Notes: generated by a model not told the origin, from the sequence alone. A stretch of 64,000 bases of DNA from Streptomyces thermolilacinus SPC6 (GCF_000478605.2 NZ_ASHX02000001.1:4231001-4295000); one strand, 5' to 3'. Positions 44,100-55,194 are shown, counted from the stretch's first letter. Numbers and translations are program-made.

Positions 44100-46054
44100 T
44101 TCGCTTCCTCCTCCGAGGCGTGCGGTTCGACGACGGCCAGCACCTGGTCCATGGCGACCGTCGAGCCGGGCGTGACGTCCAGCTCGACCACCGTGCCGTC
44201 GTGCGGGGCGGAGATGACGTGTTCCATCTTCATCGCCTCCACCACGAGCAGCCCCTGCCCGGCCGTCACCTCGTCGCCGACGGCGACCTTGACCACCGTG
44301 ACCGTGCCGGGCATCGGCGCGGTCAGCGAGTCGGCCCCGGAGTGCGCCGAACCGGTGAGGGAGGCGGCCACCGGGTCGTGGTCCAGCACGTTCCAGCTGT
44401 CGCCGTCCCGGCCGAGCCAGGTCCCGGCGCGGTGGAACGTGTGGGTGACGCCGTCCAGCGTGACCGTCACCCGGTCGGCGGTCACCGTGCGGTCGGTGGC
44501 CCGCGCCACGTGGGCGACGGGTTCGAGTCCCGGCACGCGCAGGTGGTGCGTGACCGGCAGCCGCTCACCGCCGATCCGCCAGCCGCTCGGCACGGAGAAC
44601 GGGTCGGTCCAGCCGCGCGCGTCGGGCCGTGCGGCGAGCGCGTCCTCCCGTACGGCGGCGGCCGCCTCGTACACCTCGTCGGGGACGCCGTCGGGGACGA
44701 GCCCGTCGGCCTCCCGCTCCACCAGGCCCGTGTCCATGTCGCCGGACACGACGTCCGGGTGGGCCAGCAGGCGCCGCAGGAACCCGGCGTTCGTCGGCAC
44801 GCCGAGGGTGACCGTGTCCGCGAGCGCGGCGCGCAGCTTGCGCAGGGCGGTGGCCCGGTCCGGGCCGTGCACGATGACCTTCGACAGCATCGGGTCGTAC
44901 AGGCTGGACACCTCGGTGCCCTCGCTGAGCCCCGAGTCCGTGCGGACTCCCGCGCCCTGCGGCTCGCGCAGCGCGAGGACCGTGCCGCCGGAGGGGAGGA
45001 AGCCGCGCGCGGGGTCCTCGGCGCACAGGCGGGCCTCCACGGCGTGCCCGGTCAGGGTGATGTCGTCCTGCCGGAACGGCAGCTCCTCACCGGCCGCGAC
45101 CCGCAGCTGCCACTCCACCAGGTCCAGGCCCGTGACCAGCTCGGTCACCGGGTGCTCCACCTGGAGGCGGGTGTTCATCTCCATGAAGTAGTACTGCGAG
45201 GGGTCGCCGCCCGGCACGATGAACTCGACCGTGCCCGCGCCCCGGTAGCCGCAGGAGAGGGCCGCCTGGACGGCCGCCTCGCCCATCGCGGCGCGCGTCT
45301 TCTCGTCCAGCAGGACGGACGGCGCCTCCTCGATGATCTTCTGGTGGCGGCGCTGGAGGGAGCACTCCCGCTCTCCGAGGTGCACCACGTGGCCGTGGCC
45401 GTCCGCCAGCACCTGGATCTCGATGTGCCGGGGCCGGTCGATCCACCGCTCCACCAGCAGCGTGTCGTCGCCGAACGACGCCCGCGCCTCCCGGCGGGCC
45501 GCCGCGATCTCGTCGGCGAGGTGCGCCTCGTCCCGCACCAGGCGCATGCCCTTGCCGCCGCCGCCCGCCGAGGGCTTCAGCAGCACCGGCATGCCGATCT
45601 CGCGTGCGGCGGCGGCCAGTTCGTCATCGGTCAGGCCGCTGCCGGAGGAGCCGGGCACGACCGGCACCCCGGCCGCCCGTACGGTCTCCTTCGCGCGGAT
45701 CTTGTCGCCCATCAGGGAGATCGCGTCGGCGGGCGGCCCGATGAAGACGAGCCCCGCGCCGGCGCAGGCCCGCGCGAACGTGGCGTTCTCCGCGAGGAAC
45801 CCGTAGCCGGGGTGGACGGCCTGGGCGCCCGTGCGGGCGGCGGCCTCCAGCAGCCGGTCCACGCGCAGATAGCTCTCGCCCGCCGCCGGGGGGCCGATCC
45901 GCACGGCCGTGTCGGCCTCCCGCACATGGCGGGCACCGGCGTCGGCGTCGCTGAACACGGCGACCGAGCGCACCCCGAGGGAGCGCAGCGTCCGGATGAC
46001 GCGGACGGCGATCTCGCCCCGGTTGGCGACGAGGACAGTGTCGAACATCGTCAT
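44096..46054 (-). CDS. Biotin-carrying acyl-CoA carboxylase alpha subunit (methylcrotonyl-CoA type)
   Basis: 652 residues: biotin carboxylase at 1-445 ([43 protein letters not shown]), a linker, and a C-terminal biotinyl domain with EAMKMEH, biotin on Lys609. Uses ATP and bicarbonate and pairs with the carboxyltransferase encoded directly upstream. Operon with HMG-CoA lyase and an acyl-CoA dehydrogenase makes 3-methylcrotonyl-CoA the likely substrate. ATG at 46054 preferred (GAGGGA 10 bases upstream); a second ATG is 6 bases on. Confidence 0.94.
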   Translation of the reverse strand: MTMFDTVLVANRGEIAVRVIRTLRSLGVRSVAVFSDADAGARHVREADTAVRIGPPAAGESYLRVDRLLEAAARTGAQAVHPGYGFLAENATFARACAGAGLVFIGPPADAISLMGDKIRAKETVRAAGVPVVPGSSGSGLTDDELAAAAREIGMPVLLKPSAGGGGKGMRLVRDEAHLADEIAAARREARASFGDDTLLVERWIDRPRHIEIQVLADGHGHVVHLGERECSLQRRHQKIIEEAPSVLLDEKTRAAMGEAAVQAALSCGYRGAGTVEFIVPGGDPSQYYFMEMNTRLQVEHPVTELVTGLDLVEWQLRVAAGEELPFRQDDITLTGHAVEARLCAEDPARGFLPSGGTVLALREPQGAGVRTDSGLSEGTEVSSLYDPMLSKVIVHGPDRATALRKLRAALADTVTLGVPTNAGFLRRLLAHPDVVSGDMDTGLVEREADGLVPDGVPDEVYEAAAAVREDALAARPDARGWTDPFSVPSGWRIGGERLPVTHHLRVPGLEPVAHVARATDRTVTADRVTVTLDGVTHTFHRAGTWLGRDGDSWNVLDHDPVAASLTGSAHSGADSLTAPMPGTVTVVKVAVGDEVTAGQGLLVVEAMKMEHVISAPHDGTVVELDVTPGSTVAMDQVLAVVEPHASEEEAK

Positions 46055-46068
46055 GGTCGTCAGGTCCC

Positions 46069-47700
46069 TCACATCCGGAAGACGCCGAAGCCGGGCGCCC
46101 CGGGCTCCCGCTGGGGGAGGGGGGCGTTGGCGCAGGCGGTCAGCGCCAGGCCCACGACCTGGCGGGTGTCGAGCGGGTCGATGACCCCGTCGTCCCACAG
46201 CCGGGCCGTCGCGTAGTACGCGCTGCCCTGCCGCTCGTACTGGGCGCGGACGGGCGCCTTGAACGCCTCCTCCGCCTCCGCCGGCCACTCCTCGCCGCGC
46301 GCCTCCATCTGGTCGCGCTTGACGGTGGCCAGTACGGAGGCGGCCTGCTCGCCGCCCATGACGGAGATCTTGGCGTTGGGCCACATCCACAGGAAGCGGG
46401 GGCTGTAGGCCCGGCCGCACATGGAGTAGTTGCCCGCGCCGTACGAGCCCCCGACGACGACCGTCAGCTTCGGCACGCGCGTGCAGGCCACGGCTGTGAC
46501 CATCTTCGCGCCGTGCTTGGCGATGCCGCCCGCCTCGTAGTCCTTTCCGACCATGAAGCCGGAGATGTTCTGGAGGAACAGCAGCGGGATGCCGCGCTGG
46601 TCGCACAACTCGATGAAGTGGGCGCCCTTCTGGGCGGACTCGGCGAACAGGATGCCGTTGTTGGCGACGATCCCGACCGGGTGTCCGTGGATCCGGGCGA
46701 AGCCCGTCACCAGCGTCTGCCCGTACTCGGCCTTGAACTCCGCGAAGCGGGAGCCGTCGGTGATCCGCGCGATGACCTCGCGGACGTCGTACGGGGTGCG
46801 CGAGTCGACCGGCACCGCCCCGTACAGGCCCGCCGGGTCGGCCTTGGGCTCCTCGACCGGCTCCACCGTCCACGGCAGCGCCCCGCGCGCGGGGAGCGTC
46901 GCCACGATGTTCCGCACGATCCGCAGGGCGTGCGCGTCGTCCTCCGCGAGGTGGTCGGTGACCCCGGACGTACGGGAGTGGACCTCGCCGCCGCCCAGCT
47001 CCTCGGCGGTGACGACCTCGCCCGTGGCGGCCTTCACCAGCGGCGGGCCGCCCAGGAAGATCGTGCCCTGGTTCCGCACGATCACGGCCTCGTCGCTCAT
47101 GGCCGGGACGTACGCCCCACCGGCCGTGCACGAGCCGAGGACGGCCGCGATCTGCGGGATGCCCGCGCCCGACATGCGGGCCTGGTTGTAGAAGATCCGC
47201 CCGAAGTGGTCCCGGTCCGGGAACACCTCGTCCTGCATCGGCAGGAACGCGCCGCCCGAGTCCACCAGGTACACGCAGGGCAGCCGGTTCTCCAGGGCCA
47301 CCTCCTGCGCGCGCAGGTGCTTCTTGACCGTCATCGGGTAGTACGTGCCGCCCTTGACCGTCGCGTCGTTGGCGACGACGACCACCTCGCGGCCGCTGAC
47401 CCGGCCGATACCGGCGATCACCCCGGCGGCGGGCGCCTGGTCGTCGTACATGCCGTTCGCCGCGAGCGGGGCCAGCTCCAGGAAGGGCGAGCCCGGGTCC
47501 AGAAGCGAATCGACGCGGTCGCGCGGGAGCAGTTTGCCGCGCGCCGTGTGCCGGGCGCGCGCCTTCTCGCCGCCGCCGAGCCGGGCGGCGGCGAGCCGCG
47601 CCCGGAGGTCGTCGGCCAGCTCCCGGTGCGCCGCCTCGTTGGCCTGCCAGGCCGCCGACGCGGGATCTGCCGCGCTCGTCAGCACAGGTGCCTGCTGCAT
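46069..47700 (-). CDS. accD1: Acyl-CoA carboxylase carboxyltransferase subunit (methylcrotonyl-CoA type)
   Basis: 543-residue carboxyltransferase with N and C halves: [39 protein letters not shown], typical of methylcrotonyl-CoA rather than propionyl-CoA carboxylases; oxyanion glycines in [11 protein letters not shown] and [19 protein letters not shown]. First gene of the leucine operon. Two TetR-type operators separate it from the divergent regulator. Confidence 0.94.
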   Translation of the reverse strand: MQQAPVLTSAADPASAAWQANEAAHRELADDLRARLAAARLGGGEKARARHTARGKLLPRDRVDSLLDPGSPFLELAPLAANGMYDDQAPAAGVIAGIGRVSGREVVVVANDATVKGGTYYPMTVKKHLRAQEVALENRLPCVYLVDSGGAFLPMQDEVFPDRDHFGRIFYNQARMSGAGIPQIAAVLGSCTAGGAYVPAMSDEAVIVRNQGTIFLGGPPLVKAATGEVVTAEELGGGEVHSRTSGVTDHLAEDDAHALRIVRNIVATLPARGALPWTVEPVEEPKADPAGLYGAVPVDSRTPYDVREVIARITDGSRFAEFKAEYGQTLVTGFARIHGHPVGIVANNGILFAESAQKGAHFIELCDQRGIPLLFLQNISGFMVGKDYEAGGIAKHGAKMVTAVACTRVPKLTVVVGGSYGAGNYSMCGRAYSPRFLWMWPNAKISVMGGEQAASVLATVKRDQMEARGEEWPAEAEEAFKAPVRAQYERQGSAYYATARLWDDGVIDPLDTRQVVGLALTACANAPLPQREPGAPGFGVFRM

Positions 47701-47730
47701 CGTGTCGAGCCCCCTTGCCCGTACAACAGC

Positions 47731-47746
47731 GTTAATGAGCGTTAAC
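47731..47746. promoter_or_regulatory. TetR operator 1 of the leucine operon
   Basis: GTTAATG-AG-CGTTAAC, inverted 7-base arms with one mismatch, 31 bases upstream of the carboxyltransferase start. Confidence 0.78.
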
Positions 47747-47759
47747 GTGTGGACTTCAG

Positions 47760-47775
47760 GTTAACGACCGCTAAC
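47760..47775. promoter_or_regulatory. TetR operator 2 of the leucine operon
   Basis: GTTAACG-AC-CGCTAAC, same pattern as operator 1 and 29 bases away. It ends 10 bases before the TAGAAT -10 element of the regulator gene. Confidence 0.78.
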
Positions 47776-47796
47776 CGCGTTGTCTAGAATCGATCC

Positions 47797-48396
47797 ATGA
47801 CGACGAGGACCGACGCCCCGACACGCCGCGAGCAGATCCTCCGGGAGGCCGCCCGCCTCTTCGCCGAGCGCGGCTTCCACGGCGTGGGCGTCGACGAGAT
47901 AGGCGCGGCGGTCGGCATCAGCGGCCCCGGCCTGTACCGGCACTTCGCGGGCAAGGACGCGATGCTCGCCGAGCTGCTCGTCGGGATCAGCGAGCGGCTC
48001 CTCGACGGGGGCCGCCGCCGCGTCGCCGAGTCCGACGGCGACCCGGAGGCACTGCTGTCGGCGCTGATCGACGGCCACATCGACTTCGCGCTCAACGACC
48101 AGTCGCTCATCACCCTGCACGACCGGGAGCTGGACCGCCTGCGGGACGCCGACCGCAAGCGCGTCCGCCAGCTCCAGCGGCAGTACGTCGAGCTGTGGGT
48201 CGAGGCGGTACGGGAGACCTACCCCGCCCTGGACGAGGCGGACGCGCGGGCGGCGGTCCACGCGGTCTTCGGCCTGCTCAACTCGACCCCGCACCTGGCG
48301 GGCTCCCTGACGGGCCGCCCCACCACGGCGGCCCTCCTCCACCGCCTCGCCCGAGGCGCCTTCGCGGCGGCCCCGGGCTCCCTGGACGCCGGCTGA
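47797..48396 (+). CDS. TetR-family regulator of the leucine-catabolism operon
   Basis: 199 residues. DNA-binding domain at 10-57 (QILREAARLFAERGFHGVGVDEIG, SGPGLYRHFAGKDAML); helical sensor domain that in related regulators binds acyl-CoA. TAGAAT ends 7 bases before the ATG and there is no ribosome site, so the message is probably leaderless. Divergent position and twin operators imply it controls both itself and the carboxylase operon. Confidence 0.93.
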   Translation: MTTRTDAPTRREQILREAARLFAERGFHGVGVDEIGAAVGISGPGLYRHFAGKDAMLAELLVGISERLLDGGRRRVAESDGDPEALLSALIDGHIDFALNDQSLITLHDRELDRLRDADRKRVRQLQRQYVELWVEAVRETYPALDEADARAAVHAVFGLLNSTPHLAGSLTGRPTTAALLHRLARGAFAAAPGSLDAG

Positions 48397-48510
48397 CCCG
48401 TACGGCGGACACCCGAAGGGCCGACCGGTCGCGCCACCGCTCGGCCGGCCGGGGCGTATGGCCGACGCGTGCCCGGGCCGGGGCTCGTGCGAGGGCGCGG
48501 GAAAGCGAGC

Positions 48511-48545
48511 GGCCCCCGCCCCGCTTCGGAAGCGGGGCGGGGGCC
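48511..48545. terminator. Strong bidirectional terminator
   Basis: GGCCCCCGCCCCGCTT and AAGCGGGGCGGGGGCC form a perfect 16-bp stem with a 3-base loop between the converging TetR and SH3-like genes. Confidence 0.92.
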
Positions 48546-48560
48546 GTGTGCGGCGGGCTG

Positions 48561-48923
48561 TCAGACTCCGAAGGCGACGCACTCCGAAGCGACCCAGCCG
48601 TCGCGTCCGTTGACACGGATCGTGGACCACGAGTCGCCGCCGCCGCAGGACGTGTACCGCTGCCCTGTCGTCTGGCCGTCCCGGTCCGTGCCGCACGGCA
48701 GCTTGGCGCCCTTGGCCAGCGTGCCGATGAGCGTGTAACGCTGTCCCGGGCCGCTGCGGATGTTCACCGCGCCCCCGGAGACGTTGTACACGTAGCAGCT
48801 CGCCGCGCGCGCCGTCGCGGTGCTGTCCGCCCCGGCGAGCGGGGCGGCGGTCGCCGGGGCCACGGCCAGCCCGAGCATCCCCAGTGCGACGGCACCGGTG
48901 GCCGCCTTGTGACGCATACGCAT
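48561..48923 (-). CDS. Small exported SH3-like protein
   Basis: 120 residues. Signal peptide in about 1-27 (AVALGMLGLAVAPATAAP). The mature part is a bacterial SH3 domain: VNIRSGPGQRYTLIGTLAKGAKL and DSWSTIRVNGRDGWVASECV. Cysteines in SCYVYN, LPCG, SCGGG and SECV may form two disulfides. Such domains bind cell wall or peptides; the partner is unknown. GGGGGAAA precedes the ATG. Confidence 0.88.
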   Translation of the reverse strand: MRMRHKAATGAVALGMLGLAVAPATAAPLAGADSTATARAASCYVYNVSGGAVNIRSGPGQRYTLIGTLAKGAKLPCGTDRDGQTTGQRYTSCGGGDSWSTIRVNGRDGWVASECVAFGV

Positions 48924-49023
48924 GACATTTCCCCCTGTCAGTTTGGTCGACCAAGATCATCTCACAGGAGTGCCGCGCGCCTCGTACGCCGCCGGGGACG
49001 GGCCACCGCGTGCCCGACGCGTC

Positions 49024-49539
49024 TCAGCAGGCGTACGTCGTGCCGTCCGCCGCGAGGTTCCAGTTGCAGGGGCTGATGGAGCCGGTGGACGTGTTGTTGT
49101 CCGGGCTGCCGGGCGTCTTCAGGCGCAGGTCCGGGTTGCGGGACCGGCCGTCGTTGGGCAGCACGTGCCGCGCGTAGCCCCGGTAGATGTGGTGCCAGCC
49201 GCTGCGGTCCCGGTGGTTGGTGCCGCTGCCGGTGTGCACGTACGCCTTGGCCCCGGCGGGCAGGCTGTACGCGGGCAGGGCCCGGCCGTACGTGTTGCTG
49301 GCGATGTCCGGGACGTACCCGCCCGTGTTCACCGTCCGCGAGGTGACGTTCTTGATGATGAAGTACTCGCCGTTCAGGTTGAGCTGACGCCCGTCCCTCA
49401 CGTCCGCGCCCGCCGTGTTGGGCCGCACATGGGTGATCATCAGCGCGCCCGTCGTGGAGGCCGCCTGCGCGTTCGTGGGCAGCGCCGCGAGGGACAGGGC
49501 GGCCGTCGCGAGGGCGACGACGCGTATCGCACGGTTCAA
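49024..49539 (-). CDS. Small exported protein with a lamin-tail-like domain
   Basis: 171 residues from a TTG at 49539 (GGAGAAAGG 7-8 bases upstream); upstream in-frame sequence is Pro/Arg-rich and looks noncoding. Signal peptide in about 1-28 (VVALATAALSLAALPTNAQA). The mature part resembles the LTD fold: LMITHVRPNTAGADVRDGRQLNLNGEYFIIKNV, then KAYVHTGSGTNHRDRSGWHHIY. Secreted LTD proteins are common in streptomycetes; the role is unclear. Two Cys near the C-terminus (PCNWNL, TYAC). Confidence 0.8.
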   Translation of the reverse strand: MNRAIRVVALATAALSLAALPTNAQAASTTGALMITHVRPNTAGADVRDGRQLNLNGEYFIIKNVTSRTVNTGGYVPDIASNTYGRALPAYSLPAGAKAYVHTGSGTNHRDRSGWHHIYRGYARHVLPNDGRSRNPDLRLKTPGSPDNNTSTGSISPCNWNLAADGTTYAC

Positions 49540-49754
49540 AGGGGTGCCTTTCTCCAGCGGTGCCGGGCACGGCGGCCCGGCCGTTCGGGGACTTCGCGTC
49601 CCGGGCGGTGGGGGTGGCGGCGCCAGTCTGCCCGCCCGTACGGGGGTTACCGGCGGGTTTCGCCGGAGGAGGGCCGAAGGTCGCTTGCGCACCCGTGGCG
49701 CCCACGCCGGGGAACACCTCGGCCACGGGGGGTGGCGGACGGCACAATGGGGGG

Positions 49755-50534
49755 ATGCCGATACCCAGCCGCGCCGCCCTCGTCGAGCACCTCGTCCGTA
49801 CGCGCATCGCGGGAGACGTCGCCACGCCCCGCGACAACAACCTCGCCCACTACCGCAAGCTCGCGAACGGCGACCGCCACTACTGGCTGGGTCTTGAGCT
49901 GGGCGACCGCTGGGCCGACGAGCAGGACGTCCTCGCCGTGATGGCCGAGCGGTGCGGGGTGAACGACGACCCGGCGCACCGGACGGGGCAGGACACGATC
50001 GACCCGGAGCTGACCGTGGACGCCCTGGACCGGATGGCCGCCCGCCTCCGCAAGGCCGCCGCGGGCCGGGAGCGGGTCCTCTTCGCGACCGGCCACCCCG
50101 GTGCGCTCCTCGACGTGCACAGCCGTACCGCCGCCGCGCTGCGCGCCGCCGGGTGCGACATCGTGCGCATCCCGGGCGGGCTCGTCGCCGACGAGGGGTA
50201 CGTCGTCCAGTTCGCGGACGTCGCCGTGTTCGAGCGGGGCGCCACCCTGTGGCACACCCACTCGCCGGAGCCGATGAACGCGATCCTCGACGGGCTGCGC
50301 GCCCTGGACCAGCCCCTCCCGGACCTGGTCGTCGCTGACCACGGCTGGGCGGGCCGCGCGGCGCAGCGCGGCATCGACGCGGTCGGCTACGCGGACTGCA
50401 ACGACCCGGCCCTGTTCATCGGCGAGGCCGAGGGCACGCTCCAGGTCGCCGTCCCGCTCGACGACCACGTCCTGGACCCGCGCTACTACGAGCCCCTGAC
50501 CGCCTACCTGCTGAACGGCGCCGGGCTGCTCTGA
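49755..50534 (+). CDS. Phosphatase-like conserved actinobacterial protein
   Basis: 259 residues, cytoplasmic. Recognisable blocks: DNNLAHYRKLANGDRHYWLGLELG, VLFATGHPGALLDVH, GCDIVRIPGG, VVADHGWAGRAAQRGI, and DCNDPALFIGEAEG. It belongs to a family generally annotated as phosphatase, without a well-defined substrate. No partner gene is evident; it is divergent from the LTD gene and converges with tesB. Confidence 0.75.
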   Translation: MPIPSRAALVEHLVRTRIAGDVATPRDNNLAHYRKLANGDRHYWLGLELGDRWADEQDVLAVMAERCGVNDDPAHRTGQDTIDPELTVDALDRMAARLRKAAAGRERVLFATGHPGALLDVHSRTAAALRAAGCDIVRIPGGLVADEGYVVQFADVAVFERGATLWHTHSPEPMNAILDGLRALDQPLPDLVVADHGWAGRAAQRGIDAVGYADCNDPALFIGEAEGTLQVAVPLDDHVLDPRYYEPLTAYLLNGAGLL

Positions 50535-50569
50535 CCCGCGCCCGGCGCCCTCACCCGGGGACGCCGCCC

Positions 50570-51469
50570 TCACCTGGGGACGCGGATCACGCCCTCCTGG
50601 ATGACCGTGATCGCCAGGCGGCCGTCCCGCGTCCAGATGCGTGCCTGGCCCAGGCCCCGGCCGCCCGAGGAGGTCGGGGACTCCTGGTCGTACAGCAGCC
50701 AGTCGTCGGCGCGGAACGGGCGGTGGAACCACATCGCGTGGTCCAGGGACGCGCCGACCACGTCCCCGACCGCCCAGCCCCCCCGCCCGTGCGCGAGCAG
50801 CACCGAGTCGAGCAGGGTCATGTCGGAGACGTACGTGGCGAGGCAGACGTGCAGCAGCGGGTCGCCCCAGACGGCGCCCGGCGGCGGGTCGTCCGCGAGC
50901 TTGCCGTTCGTACGGAACCAGACCTGCGAGCGCGGAGCGCGCGGCTCGCCCGGCGTCGCGTACGGGGGCTCGCCCGCGTACCGCAGGTCCACCGCCGCGC
51001 GGGCCTCCAGGAGCCGTTCGGCGATCTCCGGGCCGGTGAACCGGTCCGCGTACCGGGGGAGCGACTCCCGCGCGGTCGGCAGGGTCTCCGGGTCCGGCGC
51101 GGGCGGCATGTCCGCCTGGTGGTCGAGCCCGTCCTCGTACGTCTGGAACGACGCCGACAGGTGGAAGACCGGCCTGCCGTGCTGGACGGCGACCACGCGA
51201 CGGGTGGTGAAGGACCGCCCGTCGCGGATGCGGTCCACGGTGTAGACGATCGGCGCGTCCGGGTCGCCCATGCGCAGGAAGTACGCGTGCAGGGAGTGCG
51301 GCGTCCTGGCGGCGGGCACGGTGCGGCCGGCCGCGACCAGCGCCTGGGCCGCGACCTGCCCGCCGAAGACCCGGGGCACGATCGCGGTGCGCGACCGGCC
51401 CCGGAAGATGTCCTCCTCGATCCGCTCCAGGTCGAGCAGGTCGAGGAGGTCGCCGAGTGCTTCGCTCAC
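50570..51469 (-). CDS. tesB: Acyl-CoA thioesterase II (TesB)
   Basis: 299 residues, double hot-dog fold: the N half has FGGQVAAQALVAAGRTVP and SLHAYFLRMGDPDAPIVY; the C half has SLDHAMWFHRPFRADDWLLYDQESP, with the catalytic Asp/Gln/Thr pattern of TesB. Hydrolyses acyl-CoA to free acid and CoA. GTG start, 16 bases past the acyl-CoA dehydrogenase stop, so probably cotranscribed with it. Confidence 0.93.
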   Translation of the reverse strand: MSEALGDLLDLLDLERIEEDIFRGRSRTAIVPRVFGGQVAAQALVAAGRTVPAARTPHSLHAYFLRMGDPDAPIVYTVDRIRDGRSFTTRRVVAVQHGRPVFHLSASFQTYEDGLDHQADMPPAPDPETLPTARESLPRYADRFTGPEIAERLLEARAAVDLRYAGEPPYATPGEPRAPRSQVWFRTNGKLADDPPPGAVWGDPLLHVCLATYVSDMTLLDSVLLAHGRGGWAVGDVVGASLDHAMWFHRPFRADDWLLYDQESPTSSGGRGLGQARIWTRDGRLAITVIQEGVIRVPR

Positions 51470-51485
51470 CGGTGGTTCACCTGGG

Positions 51486-52643
<1,158 letters not shown>

Positions 52644-52702
52644 GAGCCGCCTCCTTCGGTTCCTGTCCTGGTCCGGCCGGGTGTTCCGACGCTCCGGGCA
52701 TG

Positions 52703-52720
52703 TGCCTAAGCGCTTGCTCA
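52703..52720. promoter_or_regulatory. Possible fatty-acid regulator operator
   Basis: TGAGCAAGCGCTTAGGCA on the minus strand, an inverted repeat around AAGCGCTT, 60 bases upstream of the acyl-CoA dehydrogenase start. TetR regulators of acyl-CoA genes in actinomycetes often bind AGCAAGCGCTTGCT-like palindromes; the regulator is not in the window for certain. Confidence 0.5.
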
Positions 52721-52748
52721 GCCTGTGTCAGTCGAAGTTACTCACCGG

Positions 52749-53903
52749 TCAGCCGGTCTGTCCAGACTCCGCGTCTGTGATCCAGAGCCCTTCGGCGGAG
52801 TCGTACAGGTACGCCGGCCTCCCCGCGGTCCCGCTCGTGCGGAAGGGCTTCCCGCCGTCGGTGATCCGCACCGTCCCCGAACGGCCCCCGGCGCTCCATT
52901 CCAGCTCCAGGTACCAGCGGCAGTCGCAACCCGCCGTCCGGGCGGAGACGAGCAGCTCCTCGGGGTCGGAGGAGGTGACCTTGTACGGGAAGGCCACGGA
53001 CGGGATCGTCCGGACCTCGGCGCCGGAGGCGTCAAGGCCGTCGACGGGCCTCGCGAGCGGGCGCGGCCGGTCGAGGTCCACGGCGAAGTGGCGCGGTGTG
53101 ACGGCGCCGCCGCAGCCGTTGTCCATCCGGTACGCGTTCCACGGCAGCGGCGCGGCCCGGTCGACCACGCGCACGTGCAGGGCCTGGAGGACGACGGCGT
53201 CGGACGGCGACCGGCCCTGGAGCGTGATCCGCACCAGCGCCTCCCCGCCGTGCACGGCACCGTGCGTCCGGGCCCACGCCCCGGAGTCGGCCGCGACCGG
53301 CGGCGGGGCGACCGCGCGGGGGGCCCGGTCCACGACGTAGGTGTGCCCGCAGCCGCCCTGCCAGAGCTGGGAGCCGATGGTCCAGGTGAAGGGGAGGGGG
53401 GCCGCGGTCCGCCCCGGAGGGGTGGAGGCGGGAGCGGGGGCGGAAGCCGTACGGGCGGGGTGGCCGAGCAGGGCGGCGGCGAGGGCGAGCACGACGAGCG
53501 TGACGGCGGCGGCGACGAGGAGGGGAGCGGGGGCGGCACGACGGGGGCGGGCGCGGGGCGCCTCCGGCGCGGTCGGTTCCGGGGCGGGGTCGGGTTTCGG
53601 TTCGGGCGCGGCCGGTCCGGGCGTGGGCGAGGGCACGGGCGGGGCCGTTCGGCGGCGGGCGCGGTCCGCCTCCGTCCAGGCCGCCTCCAGGGTCCGCCGT
53701 TCCTCCTCGTCCGCCCCGCACAGCAGGGCGAGGCGGTCGACCACGGCGAACTCCTCCGGGACGGTCGCGCCGGAGCAGTAGCGGTGGAGGGTGGACGCGC
53801 TGACGCTCAGGCGCCGGCCAAGCGCCTCGTAACTCCTCCCGTCCCGCGCCTTCAGCGCGCGGACGAGCCCCGCGAACTCCTCGACGGCTGCGTCCTTCGG
53901 CAT
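52749..53903 (-). CDS. Membrane-tethered XRE-type HTH protein with external domain
   Basis: 384 residues. HTH of the Cro/C1 type at 10-75 (LGRRLSVSASTLHRYCSGATVP); a Pro-rich linker at 86-118; one transmembrane segment at about 127-147; then a 235-residue external part with paired cysteines (GGCGHTYVV, NGCGGAV, GCDCRWYLELEW). The layout, cytoplasmic DNA-binding domain plus sensor outside, is found in a group of streptomycete proteins of unknown role; the ectodomain may sense a ligand or wall state. The ATG is close behind GGGGGAT. Confidence 0.85.
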   Translation of the reverse strand: MPKDAAVEEFAGLVRALKARDGRSYEALGRRLSVSASTLHRYCSGATVPEEFAVVDRLALLCGADEEERRTLEAAWTEADRARRRTAPPVPSPTPGPAAPEPKPDPAPEPTAPEAPRARPRRAAPAPLLVAAAVTLVVLALAAALLGHPARTASAPAPASTPPGRTAAPLPFTWTIGSQLWQGGCGHTYVVDRAPRAVAPPPVAADSGAWARTHGAVHGGEALVRITLQGRSPSDAVVLQALHVRVVDRAAPLPWNAYRMDNGCGGAVTPRHFAVDLDRPRPLARPVDGLDASGAEVRTIPSVAFPYKVTSSDPEELLVSARTAGCDCRWYLELEWSAGGRSGTVRITDGGKPFRTSGTAGRPAYLYDSAEGLWITDAESGQTG

Positions 53904-54069
53904 TCCATCCCCCCGACCCTGCGTCCCAGTCTTCACGTTCTTGCACGTCAGCGGGGGTGGAATGGTTCCGGGACGGATGGTGGGCGCGTGATCGTTGCAG
54001 GCGGCGGGCGCCGGCCCCACGCTGGTTGAGCACTGACCGGAAGAACGACCCGACGGGGGATCCACCACC

Positions 54070-54675
54070 ATGAACAAGCTCCGTACCGCACTCGCCACCG
54101 CCGCTGCTGCCGCCCTGGGCCTCGCGGCCCTCGCCACGGCCCCGGCGCAGGCCGCCGCCGAGCCCGCCTTCCTCGCCGCCTCCCAGATGCCGCCGTCGTC
54201 GACGCCGTGGACCGCCACCAAGGTCTTCACCGGCATCCCGGAGAACGGCGGCGCCCTCTGCGCCCCGTACAAGATCCCGGCGCAGAACACCCGCTACCGC
54301 GAGTTCAACACCGAGCTCGACACCAACGGCGTCCAGATCACCACCGTCGCCCGCACCGAGGCCGACGCCGTGAAGCTGGTCGACACCCTCCGCGAGTCCC
54401 TCGCCGGCTGCGGCTCCCTGCTGGAGCGGCAGAACCCGGGCCTGCGGGCCGTCAGCGCCTCCCACGGCAAGCTCGCCGTCGAGGAGGGCGCCTGGGTCTA
54501 CAGCCTGGACACCGCCGACCCGCAGATCGGCAACAGCGACATCCACCTGTTCTCCGTCGGCCGCGACGGCCGCACCGTCACCTTCGTCCGCTGGGGCCAG
54601 ATGGGCGACTTCAAGGACGCCCCGCTGACCGCCTTCCGCACCACGACGAAGACCGCCGTCAGCAAGCTCCACTGA
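54070..54675 (+). CDS. Exported protein, PknH-sensor-like
   Basis: 201 residues. Signal peptide in about 1-31 ([16 protein letters not shown]). The mature part has two cysteines ([16 protein letters not shown]) and the alternating helix/strand pattern of the PknH-like extracellular sensor domain, but with low similarity, so the assignment is tentative. GGGG lies just before the ATG. Divergent from the membrane HTH gene, with 166 bases between; the two external proteins may be functionally linked. Confidence 0.75.
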   Translation: MNKLRTALATAAAAALGLAALATAPAQAAAEPAFLAASQMPPSSTPWTATKVFTGIPENGGALCAPYKIPAQNTRYREFNTELDTNGVQITTVARTEADAVKLVDTLRESLAGCGSLLERQNPGLRAVSASHGKLAVEEGAWVYSLDTADPQIGNSDIHLFSVGRDGRTVTFVRWGQMGDFKDAPLTAFRTTTKTAVSKLH

Positions 54676-54707
54676 CCCGGGCGCTCCCCCGAGGGCTGAC
54701 CACAGCT

Positions 54708-54746
54708 CGACAGCGGCGAGGCCGGAACCCGGCCGCGCCGCTGTCG
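54708..54746 (+). terminator. Terminator after the exported protein gene
   Basis: CGACAGCGGCG pairs with CGCCGCTGTCG, 11 bp, 33 bases past the stop. Confidence 0.75.
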
Positions 54747-54764
54747 TGCCCTCCGGCTCAGGAA

Positions 54765-55060
54765 GGTTTCGCGTTGCTGGGGGTCCAGTCCGAGCGTGGG
54801 CTCGTCCAGCAGGAGCACTTCGGCGCGGTGCACGAGGGCCTGGGCGATGGCGACGCGCTGCTGCTGTCCGCCCGAAAGCCGGTTGATCTCGTGGCGGGCG
54901 CGGTCTTCGAGCCCGACGCGCTCCGGGGCCTGCGGGGCGGCGCCACAGGCGGCGCTCTCGCTCATGCCCTTGAGTCAGCCCGCGTAGGCGACGTGTTCGT
55001 GGCAGGTCATGCCCGGCAGGAAGTCCGGCTTCTGCGGCAAGAATCTGGCCGGAATCGGCC
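54765..55060 (-). pseudogene. ABC transporter ATPase fragment with internal stop
   Basis: One minus-strand frame reads FLPQKPDFLPGMTCHEHVAYAG, a TGA at 54975-54977 where relatives have Trp, then [35 protein letters not shown] and [19 protein letters not shown]. These are the Q-loop, ABC signature and Walker B of a type of ATPase that partners with ABC-2 permeases. The Walker A half and the end after Walker B are missing. So it is a decayed remnant with both a nonsense codon and truncated ends. No permease is nearby. Confidence 0.82.
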
Positions 55061-55194
55061 CTGGACGGCAGGCGCGAACGGTGGTTGCGGCGGGTGTGCC
55101 GGAACTGCCCGCAGCTGCGGACGGGTTGGGTTTACGCTGCTGTCCGGCGGCCCCTTCTCCCTCCGCCGCCCCGGCCTTCACCCTGGAGCCCCTC

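Noticed and set aside
54975-54977. Selenocysteine or stop-codon read-through at the TGA in the ABC ATPase
   Set aside because: The position is Trp in relatives, the gene lacks its Walker A half and its end, and no selenocysteine element is evident; decay is simpler.
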